Source: Chlorogloea sp. CCALA 695
GTDB taxonomy: Bacteria; Cyanobacteriota; Cyanobacteriia; Cyanobacteriales; Chroococcidiopsidaceae
Length of the DNA stretch: 64,000 nucleotides
NCBI RefSeq assembly: GCF_003003885.1
Contig: NZ_PVWN01000001.1
Span: 124,001-188,000 of the forward strand
Direction: 5' to 3'
Both the position numbers and the translations under genes were made by a program. Positions 56,281 to 64,000 of the stretch are shown here, piece after piece. Position 1 is the first letter of the stretch, and every line of letters begins with the position of its first letter. Under the pieces are notes generated by a model. That model ran no database searches. It had not been told where the DNA came from and saw only the letters and a program-made list of their open reading frames with translations.

Positions 56281-56538
56281 CTATTGGAGTCCTTCGGAGT
56301 CTAAAATTTCTGTCATTTGGGTTTGAGCAAATTCTCCCCAGTCTCGGTCAAATTGCCTATCTGTTGGTTTTTGAGTTTGGTAGAAGGCGCGTAACTGATT
56401 TTCTATCTGCTGTCGATACCACAATCGCAAGCCTGCTTCCACCGCCGCAGAAGGATTTTCTGTTATGCGATCAATATCTTGAAGCAGTTTAGCATCAACA
56501 GTAATTGAGATTCGTTGTTTGCTAACGGGTTGAGTCAT
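56281..56538 (-). CDS. Ribbon-helix-helix antitoxin-like protein, orphan
   Basis: The 85-residue product has a CopG/ParD-like N-terminus: KQRISITVDAKLLQDIDRIT is the beta strand and first helix of a ribbon-helix-helix DNA-binding fold, followed by an AAVEAGLRLWYRQQIENQ helix. The C-terminal part (about 50-85) is acidic and should bind a toxin. I chose ATG at 56538; the frame extends further, but the added residues are not family-like. A toxin remnant lies right after it, so it may be an orphan antitoxin. Confidence 0.65.
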   Translation of the reverse strand: MTQPVSKQRISITVDAKLLQDIDRITENPSAAVEAGLRLWYRQQIENQLRAFYQTQKPTDRQFDRDWGEFAQTQMTEILDSEGLQ

Positions 56539-56638
56539 GAGTCGGAAAATAATATTATTTTGATGATAATTTATACGATTGCGATCGCCCAAGGTAGCTA
56601 ATAGAGATTCTTGGGGGTTTTTGGGGAATCCTGAAGTT

Positions 56639-57355
56639 ATGACAATTAAAGTTACAGCGTCAGAAATGGAAAATGCGATCGCTTTTACCCAAACCCCTGA
56701 AGAACAAGAATTAGAAAAGAAGTTAGCCGAATTAGCTGCACTAGAAACCGCACTAGCAGGGCGTGAGTTAGATTTGGCAACAAATCAAGCCTAGTTACAC
56801 GCTTTCGAGCGGGAATATCTGCGAATTGTCGGGAGTCGATACACCGAAATTGATCGGCTAGAGGCTCAAATTGCTGAGTATATGACTTATTTGGAATCAG
56901 CTAAAGACTTTAAGCCCTCAGACAGCTTGAAAAAACTTTATCGACAAGTAGCAAAACTGATTCACCCGGATTTGGCAACCGATGATAACGAGCGTCTACG
57001 CAGGCAAAATCTCATGATTGAAGCAAATCTTGCTTATGAAAATCAGGATGAGGAGCGACTAAAGGCGATTTTACACGGTTGGGAAACAAGCCCGGAGTCT
57101 ATTCAAGGTGAGGGAGTTGTGGCTAAACTCATTCGCACTATTCGCCAAATTGCTCAAAGCCAGATGCGCTTAAAGGCAATTGGGGAGGAAATTGAGGCTT
57201 TAGAACAGACTGACCTTTATCAGTTGAGAAACCAAGTTATTACCGCCCAAGAAGCAGGAAGCGACTTACTAGCAGAAATGGCATTGCAGGTAGATGAGCA
57301 GATTACTACTGCAAAAGAACAGTTAAAAGAATTGAAAACTAAATTAGGTTTATAG
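56639..57355 (+). pseudogene. J-domain-like coiled-coil protein gene with internal TAG
   Basis: From ATG at 56639 the frame reads as a helical N-terminus (EEQELEKKLAELAALETALA) up to a TAG at 56792-56794, then continues in the same frame: LHAFEREYLRIVGSRYTEID, SLKKLYRQVAKLIHPDLATD (a divergent J-domain with the HPD motif) and a coiled coil to 57355. Homologues have Glu or another residue at the TAG. It is a single nonsense change in an otherwise well-kept gene. A restart at ATG 56882 could still make the J-domain half. The TPR gene starts 2 bp after its stop, so the two form a unit. Confidence 0.75.
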
Positions 57356-57357
57356 AA

Positions 57358-58677
57358 ATGAGCAACGATAGCGACAAAAACATTGTTCCATCAGAGAAGC
57401 CGGAACTATCAAGATATTCGTCAGATTTGATTAAAAGAGGATTGGATTTAGCAAATAAAAGCCAAGCTGTTAATAGCAAAGCCTCACAGCCACCGCAAGC
57501 GCCTATTATTCAAGTGGAGGCTAAGGAATTATTGAATTGTGGGTATGAGAAATTCTGTAAAGACGATTATCAAGGCGCAATATTTTACTATACGCAAGCA
57601 CTACGAATTGCTCCTGACTATGCCGAAGCTTATTATATGAGAGGTATTGCTCGTGAGTGTGTAGAGGACAATCTGCAAAGTGCAATTGATGATTACACCC
57701 AAGCATTACGGATTGATCCTAACGACGCATCAAGTTACCACCAGCGAGGTAATGCTCGTGAGAATTTAGAAGACTACCAAGGCGCAATCGATGACCACAC
57801 CCAATCACTGCGGATTGATCCTAACGACGCATCAAGTTACCACAGCCGAGGTGAGCTTAGTGCTAAATTAGGAAACCACAAAAGCGCAATCGATGACTAT
57901 ACCCAATCACTGCGAATTGATCCTGACTATTGTTGGAGTTACCAAAGCCGAGGTGAGGTTCTTTACAAATTAGGAGACAGACAAGGCACAATTGATGACT
58001 GTACCCAAATACTACGACGGGTTTGTCCTCCTAATGACTCCATTATGTCTATAGATAACTCCTTAAGACGTGACGGTTACCACCTCCGAGGTAAAGCTCG
58101 TTTTGAATTAGGAGACTATCAAGGCGCAATTTATGACTATACCCAAGCTTTGCAAATTAATTCTAACGATGCCGATGCTCATAACAAACGAGGTAATGCT
58201 TACTACGAATTAGGAGACTACCAAGGCGCAGTTGACGACTATACCCAAGCCCTACGGGTTAATCCTAACTATTTTGAGGGTTACTACAACCGAGGTAATG
58301 CGCGTTATAAATTAGGAGATAAGCAAGGCGCAATTGATGACTATAATCAAGCCCTGCAAATCAATCCTAACAATGTCGATATTTACAAAAACCGAGCTAT
58401 TGCTCATTATAAATTAGGAGATCAGCAGGGCGTAATTAATGACTATACCCAAATACTACGAATCAATCCTAACGATGCGAATACTTACAAAAAACGAGCT
58501 ATTGCTCGTGCTGAATTAGGAGATAAGCGAGGCGCAATTGATGATTATACTCAAATACTACGCATCAACCCTAACGATGTTGAAGTTTACCACAGACGTA
58601 GTAAAGCTAGTTCTGCTTTGGGAGACTATCAGGGAGCAGTAGAGGACTTACGGAGATCCGCGAACCAAAGATATTAA
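57358..58677 (+). CDS. TPR repeat protein
   Basis: The 439-residue product has a short charged N-terminus and about eleven TPR units of 34 residues from residue 57 to 430 (recurring LGDYQGAIDDYTQALRINPND and YYNRGNARYKLG). One unit around residues 215-235 is longer and less regular. It has no signal peptide, so it should be a cytosolic protein-binding scaffold. It is 2 bp after the J-domain-like gene, suggesting a chaperone-scaffold pair. Internal DNA repeats make the gene prone to copy-number change. Confidence 0.87.
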   Translation: MSNDSDKNIVPSEKPELSRYSSDLIKRGLDLANKSQAVNSKASQPPQAPIIQVEAKELLNCGYEKFCKDDYQGAIFYYTQALRIAPDYAEAYYMRGIARECVEDNLQSAIDDYTQALRIDPNDASSYHQRGNARENLEDYQGAIDDHTQSLRIDPNDASSYHSRGELSAKLGNHKSAIDDYTQSLRIDPDYCWSYQSRGEVLYKLGDRQGTIDDCTQILRRVCPPNDSIMSIDNSLRRDGYHLRGKARFELGDYQGAIYDYTQALQINSNDADAHNKRGNAYYELGDYQGAVDDYTQALRVNPNYFEGYYNRGNARYKLGDKQGAIDDYNQALQINPNNVDIYKNRAIAHYKLGDQQGVINDYTQILRINPNDANTYKKRAIARAELGDKRGAIDDYTQILRINPNDVEVYHRRSKASSALGDYQGAVEDLRRSANQRY

Positions 58678-58744
58678 AGCTGATATCGAAGTCTAGGTCT
58701 ATTTCAAATAATTGTTATAAACCTAGGAAAATCTTGTTAAAAAT

Positions 58745-59137
58745 CTAAATTTGATAGCTAAGAAGATACTCCTCTGCTCTTAACTTAAGGCGATCGCCTT
58801 CCAAAATCAAATTATCAATTTCTTGCTTAATTTCCATGTAAGGCTGTCTAGCCAACTTCTTTTCTCGTTCGGTTTCTCGTCGAGTTTCTGCCCTAAGTCT
58901 CCCCGCCCACTTATGTTTCCCGAAAATATCCAAACCAAATGAAACCAGACTATCAGGGCTAGATTGGGCTGCATCCTGATTAATACTGCTTATAGTTACA
59001 CTTAATTCTTTTTTAATAGCTCTTAGTTGCTTTTGGAGTAAGTTAATTTGCTTAATCTGTAGCTTGACGGATTTAGGATTATCGAGAGTTAGCGATAGTT
59101 TTGACGCAATGTGCTGGAGTTCTTCTAATGTAGCCAT
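58745..59137 (-). CDS. Helical protein of unknown function
   Basis: The 130-residue product is mostly predicted helix: ELQHIASKLSLTLDNPKSVK, a coiled coil QIKQINLLQKQLRAIKKELS, a middle GLDIFGKHKWAGRLRAETRR, and a charged end. No membrane segment or enzyme motif is seen and the family is not recognised. It stands alone between the TPR and S4 genes. Confidence 0.65.
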   Translation of the reverse strand: MATLEELQHIASKLSLTLDNPKSVKLQIKQINLLQKQLRAIKKELSVTISSINQDAAQSSPDSLVSFGLDIFGKHKWAGRLRAETRRETEREKKLARQPYMEIKQEIDNLILEGDRLKLRAEEYLLSYQI

Positions 59138-59212
59138 GATAATTTTTTAGTAGGCTTTACATTTAGAGTACCCAACTAGCCATTGCTAAATTAGGTATTA
59201 GTCTGGAAATAT

Positions 59213-59422
59213 TCAAGGCTTATCTAATTCAACCGTAAAAGTTTCATTACCTACGGTAACGCGATCGCCTGTAACTAATTTTCGTCCCCGCCGAGTTTCA
59301 ATTTCGCCATTAACTAAAACATTGCCGTCAAGTATCATCAGCTTGGCTTGTCCGCCAGTGGGTGCTACTCCCACCCATTTCAAGAATTGGTCGAGTTTGA
59401 TAATGTTGTTTATTTGAGTCAT
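59213..59422 (-). CDS. S4-domain RNA-binding protein (YaaA/RlbA-like)
   Basis: The 69-residue product is a single S4 domain: IIKLDQFLKWVGVAPTGGQAK (about 6-26), DGNVLVNGEIETRRGRKL and GDRVTVGNETFTVE. Such small proteins bind structured RNA and are linked to ribosome work. I chose ATG at 59422; the longer frame to 59497 has no family support. Confidence 0.85.
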   Translation of the reverse strand: MTQINNIIKLDQFLKWVGVAPTGGQAKLMILDGNVLVNGEIETRRGRKLVTGDRVTVGNETFTVELDKP

Positions 59423-59511
59423 TGGGCGATCTAGGGTTGTACTGTCCTTACGACTACAAAGCCATAATAAACTTATGACGGCAAAGTGCGATCGCATATT
59501 TGGAGTTAAAG

Positions 59512-59757
59512 ATGAAAAGTATAAGCATACATGAATTTAGAGATAAGGCTGCTTACTATCTAAAAAGTCGTGAAACGATCTCCGTCAAACGTCACGGTAA
59601 GATAGTCGGCTTTTACGTTCCAGTTAAAGAGTCAGATGAAACAGAAGTTCAAGCAGCATTGACACGCCTTTCTCAATCAGTGAATGAAGTATTGACACAG
59701 AGCGGTTGGGATGAGGAAAAACTAAGTATTGCCTTAGACTTGTCCCAACCTGAATAG
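59512..59757 (+). CDS. Phd/YefM-like antitoxin
   Basis: The 81-residue product has a Phd-type N-terminus (SISIHEFRDKAAYYLKSRETISVKRHGKIVGFYVP), which binds operator DNA, and a C-terminal helix to cover the toxin (QAALTRLSQSVNEVLTQSG). GGAG at 59502 precedes the ATG. It is one base upstream of the PIN toxin ATG, the usual antitoxin-first order, and probably represses its own promoter. Confidence 0.78.
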   Translation: MKSISIHEFRDKAAYYLKSRETISVKRHGKIVGFYVPVKESDETEVQAALTRLSQSVNEVLTQSGWDEEKLSIALDLSQPE

Positions 59758-59758
59758 T

Positions 59759-60193
59759 ATGCGCTTAGTTGTCGATACAAATATTTTGGTTTCTGAGTTG
59801 ACGCGCAAACGGGGACGAGAGTTAATTATTCATCCAAGTTTAGAACTATACATAGCACAGATGGCTTGGGAAGAAACTTGTCATGAGTTGGGTAAACGCA
59901 TCGAGAAGATGGTACGCAAGGAAGTATTTTCTCAGGAAGCTGGGCAAAATTTATTGAGTGATGCAATTACTCTTGCTGAGACTAAATTAATTATAGTACC
60001 TCATGAAATTTACGCTTCATGGGAAACTATAGCTAGACTTCGTATTCCTCGCGATCCCAATGATTGGTTTACTGTCGCTTTAGCGTTAGTTTTACCCACA
60101 GGAATTTGGACGAATGATGGTGATTTTTTGGGCTGTGGTTTACCAACTTGGACTACAGAAACACTCCTGTCTCATCTGTCATTATCTAATTGA
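59759..60193 (+). CDS. PIN-domain toxin (VapC-like ribonuclease)
   Basis: The 144-residue product has the PIN acidic site: Asp6 in VVDTNIL, Glu39 or Glu43, Asp102 in RDPNDWF and Asp120 or Asp122 in TNDGDF. It should be an Mg2+-dependent ribonuclease held in check by the upstream antitoxin. Its ATG follows the antitoxin stop by one base, so they are translationally linked. Confidence 0.85.
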   Translation: MRLVVDTNILVSELTRKRGRELIIHPSLELYIAQMAWEETCHELGKRIEKMVRKEVFSQEAGQNLLSDAITLAETKLIIVPHEIYASWETIARLRIPRDPNDWFTVALALVLPTGIWTNDGDFLGCGLPTWTTETLLSHLSLSN

Positions 60194-60213
60194 ATGTTTT
60201 AATAGTTAAAAAT

Positions 60214-63200
60214 ATGAATAAACCCGCCGCCCCTTCCTGCCTAAATTACTACTACACCCAAATTAAAACTATTATTCTGGCTCGGCAAAATCCGATTACA
60301 GGCTTGCTCCCAGCTAGTACGGCGGTTACTGCTCACGGCGATTATACTGATGCTTGGGTTAGAGATAATGTTTATAGTATTTTAGCCGTGTGGGGATTAG
60401 CGATCGCCTATCGCAAAATAGATGAAGATCAAGGGCGCACCTACGAACTAGAACATAGCGTAATTAAGTTAATGCGTGGGCTATTGTTTGCCATGATGCG
60501 CCAAGCAAGTAAAGTTGAGCAATTCAAACACAGTCAAGCTTCAATTGATGCTTTGCACGCCAAATACAACACGCAGACGGGCGATATTGTTGTCGGTGAT
60601 GGCGATTGGGGACACTTGCAACTAGACGCTACTTCAATTTTTATCCTGATGCTGGCGCAAATGACCGCTTCGGGGTTGCAAATTGTCTTTAGCCTGGACG
60701 AAGTTAATTTTATTCAAAACCTGGTTTATTACATTGGGAGAGCCTACCGTACTCCTGATTACGGCATTTGGGAGCGGGGAAATAAGATTAATCACGGCAA
60801 TTCGGAATTAAATGCAAGTTCTGTGGGAATGTCTAAAGCAGCCTTAGAAGCGATCGCAGGACTAGATTTATTTGGGGTACGGGGTAGCCAAGCATCAGTA
60901 ATTCACGTTTTACCCGATGAAATTGCCCGCGCCCGAATTACTTTAGAAAACCTGTTACCGCGAGAATCTGGCTCAAAAGAAATTGACGCTGCACTGCTAA
61001 GTATAATTAGCTTTCCGGCGTTTGCGGTGGAAGATGTTTTATTAGTAGATCGCACCAGAAACGACATTATTAATAAGTTACAAGGAAAGTATGGCTGCAA
61101 GCGCTTTTTACGCGATGGTCATCAAACCGTTTTAGAAGACAGCCATCGCTTGCATTACGAACCTTGGGAACTCAAACAGTTTGAGCATATAGAGTCAGAA
61201 TGGCCATTATTTTTCACTTATTTACTGTTGGATGGCATTTTTCGGGGAGATACGGAGCAAGTTAAAGAATATCAGCAGCTTTTACAACCTTTACTAATTG
61301 AGCAAGATGGATTGCAGTTGTTACCAGAACTCTATTATGTTCCCCAAGAAAACGTTGAAGCGGAGAAAAAAGCCCCCCACTCTCAAAGACGTTTACCTAA
61401 CGAGAATGTCCCCTTAGTTTGGGCGCAAGGCTTATATTTACTCGGTCAAATGCTGAGTGAAAAATTGTTGTCAGTGGGAGATATTGACCCCTTGGGGCAG
61501 CATTTACGATTGGGACGCGATCGCCAAGCCCTAGTACAAATTGCCCTCTTAGCGGAGGATGAAGACTTGCAAGCCCAGTTAGAAGTCTATGGGATTCAAA
61601 CCCAGACACCCCAGCAATTAGAGCCGATTCAGGTGAGATTCGCGGGGGATCTTTCGGCAATTTTTACCCAAATTGGACGCAACGATAAATTAGGCTTAAC
61701 AGGTCGTCCGGTGCGGCGATTGAGGAGTTTGATTGCGTCTAGAATCTTTCGTATTCGCGGCGAAACGATTGTATTTTTACCTTCATTTTTAGACGTGCAA
61801 CAGTTTTATTTAACCCTTGACTATCATTTTTTGGTAGATGAGTTTAAAAATGAATTAGCTTACATCCAGCAGCATTGGCGCGAATTGGGTCGTCCGACTC
61901 TGACTTGGAAGCTGACTCATACTATGTTTGAAACAGGTAGCGAGGCAATTCTAGCCCTCATGCAGGAACTCCAAGCCGGACTTTGTAATGGTGTAAAAGT
62001 AAAGTTGGGGCGGTTAAATCAGTTGATGCTAACGGCGACTACCGAGCGGATAGATTTTATCCATGACTTTAATTTTGCCCAATCACCACTTACCGACGCT
62101 ACCCCGAAAAAATATTATTTAGCTTGTCTCCCAGAAAAAAATCAGCCCCTAGGTAAAGTTCAAGAATTTCAGATAGAGCGGGAAACTAACCTAAACTTTT
62201 TATTAGATTGTTTGCGTGATTCTCATAATATTTACGAGCAAATTGAGTTATTGCAGACATTAAAACGCTTGCAGGGAATAGAATTTGATACAGGTTTTGG
62301 CGGTGAGGGACAAAAGGTAGCAATCGCCAACTTATTAGATGAAGTTTATACCCAAGCAGGAAAAGCCGGAATTTGGGCAGTAGTACGCAGAGCGGCGGGT
62401 TTGCGGCAAATGGTAGATATTGGTTTATCCGACCAAGTGACGAAAATGCTAGTACGGGGCAAGCAAATCGCTGTAGGCAAGTCTTATAGTATAGATTCGC
62501 TAATTTCGCGTCCGGTATCTAGTAACGAGATTGCCTCAAAAATTGATCGCTTTTGTGGGGAAGATATACGCGATCGCGTTTTGACTCAAGAAATCCTTAT
62601 CTATTGCGGTTTACTAATTCGAGCAGAACCCCAACTGTTTAGCGGTTTACTAACTTTAAAGGTAGGCTATCTAATTTTACTAATGACTAGCGATCTTGCC
62701 CGTGAATTGGGCGTGACTCAAGATGAAGCTTACGAGCATTTAATGCAGCTTTCACCCTTTGAAGTCAAGTTGCGATTGCGTCAAGTATTAGTTGGTTATG
62801 AAGGTATGAATCAACTATTGCGCCAGCAAGAATCTCTGCACGTCAAGCAACAAGAAAGCGATATAGAGTGGGTAGTTGTGCCAGCGCCAGACAATCAAAT
62901 GCCTACAGAAAGTTGGCATCAACAAAGGCAATGGGACGGTTCTACAAACCGCGTACCAAAGGATTTTTATCAAGGTGTATGGCAATTATTGCACCACTGT
63001 AAAGGTGTAGTTATTGGCGATAAATTAGAGCGACGCAATCGTTTAGATAGCGATTTAATTTTAGCAATGACACCGGGAGAGAAAAATTTTGCCCTGCAAG
63101 TCGAGCATTTGCTAAACAAAATTGAAGCGCCAGAGTATAGACAAGTGAATGTAGAAGCCTTAATGGAACTTGCAGAAATTGCCCAGCGCAACCCAAAATT

Positions 63201-63402
63201 ACAAATTGAGGAATATATTGTACTAGATGTATTGGTAGGTCATGCGGTGCGTTTAGGATGGCTAGACAATAATGCTGAAAAAGGCGATCGCTATGATGAA
63301 TATAAAGCCGCCGCGTGGAAGTCTTTTTACAACACTTCTCCTAGAGAATGTGCGGTGTTAGTCGTGAAAGCCGTCCGCTTTCTTACTCAATTTGGGGCTT
63401 AA
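60214..63402 (+). CDS. Glycoside hydrolase 15-like / phosphorylase kinase alpha-beta-like protein
   Basis: The 1062-residue product begins LNYYYTQIKTIILARQ and GLLPASTAVTAHGDYTDAWV, the N-terminal catalytic-like (alpha/alpha)6 barrel seen in GH15 glucoamylases and in phosphorylase kinase alpha/beta subunits. A middle and C-terminal region (about 600-1060) matches the calcineurin B-like or regulatory part of phosphorylase-kinase-like proteins. It may hydrolyse alpha-glucans or sense them; the window also has glgA, but in a separate place. I chose ATG at 60214; the TTG at 60190 overlaps the PIN toxin stop and is less likely. Confidence 0.85.
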   Translation: MNKPAAPSCLNYYYTQIKTIILARQNPITGLLPASTAVTAHGDYTDAWVRDNVYSILAVWGLAIAYRKIDEDQGRTYELEHSVIKLMRGLLFAMMRQASKVEQFKHSQASIDALHAKYNTQTGDIVVGDGDWGHLQLDATSIFILMLAQMTASGLQIVFSLDEVNFIQNLVYYIGRAYRTPDYGIWERGNKINHGNSELNASSVGMSKAALEAIAGLDLFGVRGSQASVIHVLPDEIARARITLENLLPRESGSKEIDAALLSIISFPAFAVEDVLLVDRTRNDIINKLQGKYGCKRFLRDGHQTVLEDSHRLHYEPWELKQFEHIESEWPLFFTYLLLDGIFRGDTEQVKEYQQLLQPLLIEQDGLQLLPELYYVPQENVEAEKKAPHSQRRLPNENVPLVWAQGLYLLGQMLSEKLLSVGDIDPLGQHLRLGRDRQALVQIALLAEDEDLQAQLEVYGIQTQTPQQLEPIQVRFAGDLSAIFTQIGRNDKLGLTGRPVRRLRSLIASRIFRIRGETIVFLPSFLDVQQFYLTLDYHFLVDEFKNELAYIQQHWRELGRPTLTWKLTHTMFETGSEAILALMQELQAGLCNGVKVKLGRLNQLMLTATTERIDFIHDFNFAQSPLTDATPKKYYLACLPEKNQPLGKVQEFQIERETNLNFLLDCLRDSHNIYEQIELLQTLKRLQGIEFDTGFGGEGQKVAIANLLDEVYTQAGKAGIWAVVRRAAGLRQMVDIGLSDQVTKMLVRGKQIAVGKSYSIDSLISRPVSSNEIASKIDRFCGEDIRDRVLTQEILIYCGLLIRAEPQLFSGLLTLKVGYLILLMTSDLARELGVTQDEAYEHLMQLSPFEVKLRLRQVLVGYEGMNQLLRQQESLHVKQQESDIEWVVVPAPDNQMPTESWHQQRQWDGSTNRVPKDFYQGVWQLLHHCKGVVIGDKLERRNRLDSDLILAMTPGEKNFALQVEHLLNKIEAPEYRQVNVEALMELAEIAQRNPKLQIEEYIVLDVLVGHAVRLGWLDNNAEKGDRYDEYKAAAWKSFYNTSPRECAVLVVKAVRFLTQFGA

Positions 63403-63429
63403 GCTAAAGATAGAAATAAGAGAAAAAAC

Positions 63430-64000
63430 ATGGAAATAGGCGTTCCCAAAGAGACAAAAGACCAAGAGTTTCGCGTAGGTTTAAGTCCTAGTAGCGTCCG
63501 CGTACTCAAAGAAAACGGTCACAATATAGCTGTAGAAAGTCTTGCAGGTATGGGTTCAGGTTTTACAGACGAGGAGTATCAGCAAGCTGGGGCGCAAATT
63601 GTTAATGCTGTAAATGCTTGGAATCGTCAGCTAGTAATCAAAGTTAAAGAACCCGTAGCCGCAGAGTACGATTTTTTAGCTAAAGAGCAGTTGTTGTTTA
63701 CCTATTTGCATTTAGCCGCAAACCGCCCCTTGACCGAACAATTGATTGATTCGGGGATAACTGCGATCGCCTATGAAACTGTAGAACTTTCTGGCGCTAA
63801 TAAACTACCTCTGCTTACGCCCATGAGCATCATTGCGGGACGTTTGGCGGTGCAATTTGGGGCGCGGTATCTCGAACGTCAACAAGGCGGTAGAGGGATT
63901 CTTTTAGGGGGCGTACCAGGTGTTAAACCAGGGAAAGTAGTAATTTTAGGTGGCGGAATTGTCGGTACAGAAGCGGCGAGAATTGCTGTAGGAATGGGTG
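63430..64000 (+). CDS. ald: Alanine dehydrogenase, 3' part beyond window
   Basis: The ATG at 63430 opens a frame that runs off the window after 190 codons. [20 protein letters not shown] is the classic Ald N-terminus (substrate-binding Arg15), [13 protein letters not shown] (Lys near 74) follows, and [16 protein letters not shown] (about 176-191) is the start of the NAD-binding Rossmann motif. It should interconvert L-alanine and pyruvate with ammonia. It starts 27 bp after the GH15-like gene. Confidence 0.95.
   Translation, partial: MEIGVPKETKDQEFRVGLSPSSVRVLKENGHNIAVESLAGMGSGFTDEEYQQAGAQIVNAVNAWNRQLVIKVKEPVAAEYDFLAKEQLLFTYLHLAANRPLTEQLIDSGITAIAYETVELSGANKLPLLTPMSIIAGRLAVQFGARYLERQQGGRGILLGGVPGVKPGKVVILGGGIVGTEAARIAVGMG

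Noticed and set aside
57500-58670. Regular DNA repeats resembling an array
   Set aside because: The repeats are 102-bp coding units of TPR motifs in frame, not CRISPR repeats with spacers.

Overview
The window comes from a cyanobacterium. It carries chlI (magnesium chelatase), hemC beside it, a GlgA-type glycogen synthase, a CYP110-like P450, CHAT/TPR and WD40 proteins, and very many copies of the octamer GCGATCGC (HIP1) in genes and spacers. Base composition is moderately AT-rich and gene order is loose, as in unicellular or Chroococcidiopsis-like cyanobacteria. I cannot name the species from sequence alone. No rRNA, CRISPR array, prophage or intact insertion sequence was seen. One tRNA gene (tRNA-Val, anticodon GAC) is present.

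Layout. 1-9.2 kb: a cut glycosyltransferase, ExoD-like protein, MgtE, CrcB, a small charged protein, aspS, an AI-2E-family permease, a DoxX protein and a fatty-acid desaturase. 9.5-14.3 kb: a decayed stretch with a broken PhnD-like binding protein, a broken membrane/coiled-coil gene, a broken CsgG gene and a CHAT remnant, with an intact acetyltransferase, a secreted protein and a methyltransferase among them. 14.4-19.2 kb: a two-gene unit of a metallophosphoesterase followed by a TPR-CHAT protease. 19.5-23.7 kb: chlI with a small membrane protein, hemC, glgA. 23.8-28.4 kb: a broken DUF2167 gene, an asparagine-synthase-like protein without the usual Cys2, a 70-bp tandem duplication, a second copy of the glgA 3' end, and a glutathione-transferase-like gene with an early stop. 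28.5-32.8 kb: a complete carbohydrate ABC importer. 33-43.7 kb: acetyltransferase, Uma2 nuclease, APH-like kinase, ribokinase, P450, cytosine-deaminase-like enzyme, Rpn-type nuclease, ddl, hexapeptide transferase and miaB. 43.9-53.3 kb: small membrane proteins, a stress protein, tRNA-Val, gatD, a Ser/Thr kinase, a WD40 protein, purA, bL25 and an APH/AAA fusion. 53.5-64 kb: a broken Rpn gene, an ABC exporter pair, an orphan RHH antitoxin beside a toxin-like remnant, a J-domain gene with an internal stop, a TPR protein, an S4 protein, a Phd-PIN toxin-antitoxin pair, a phosphorylase-kinase-alpha-like protein and the start of ald.

The strongest whole-window signal is gene decay. About eleven loci show in-frame stops, single-base shifts, deletions or truncation, and both substitutions and indels are involved, so one type of sequencing error does not easily explain them. 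Three dispersed repeat families are also seen: a GAGACGTTG palindrome (three copies), a 36-bp GC-rich palindrome (two inverted copies) and a G-rich hairpin cluster.

I did not find a clear-cut undescribed system. The best candidate for a functional module worth testing is the tightly spaced metallophosphoesterase plus TPR-CHAT protease pair, which has a degenerate CHAT relic nearby.
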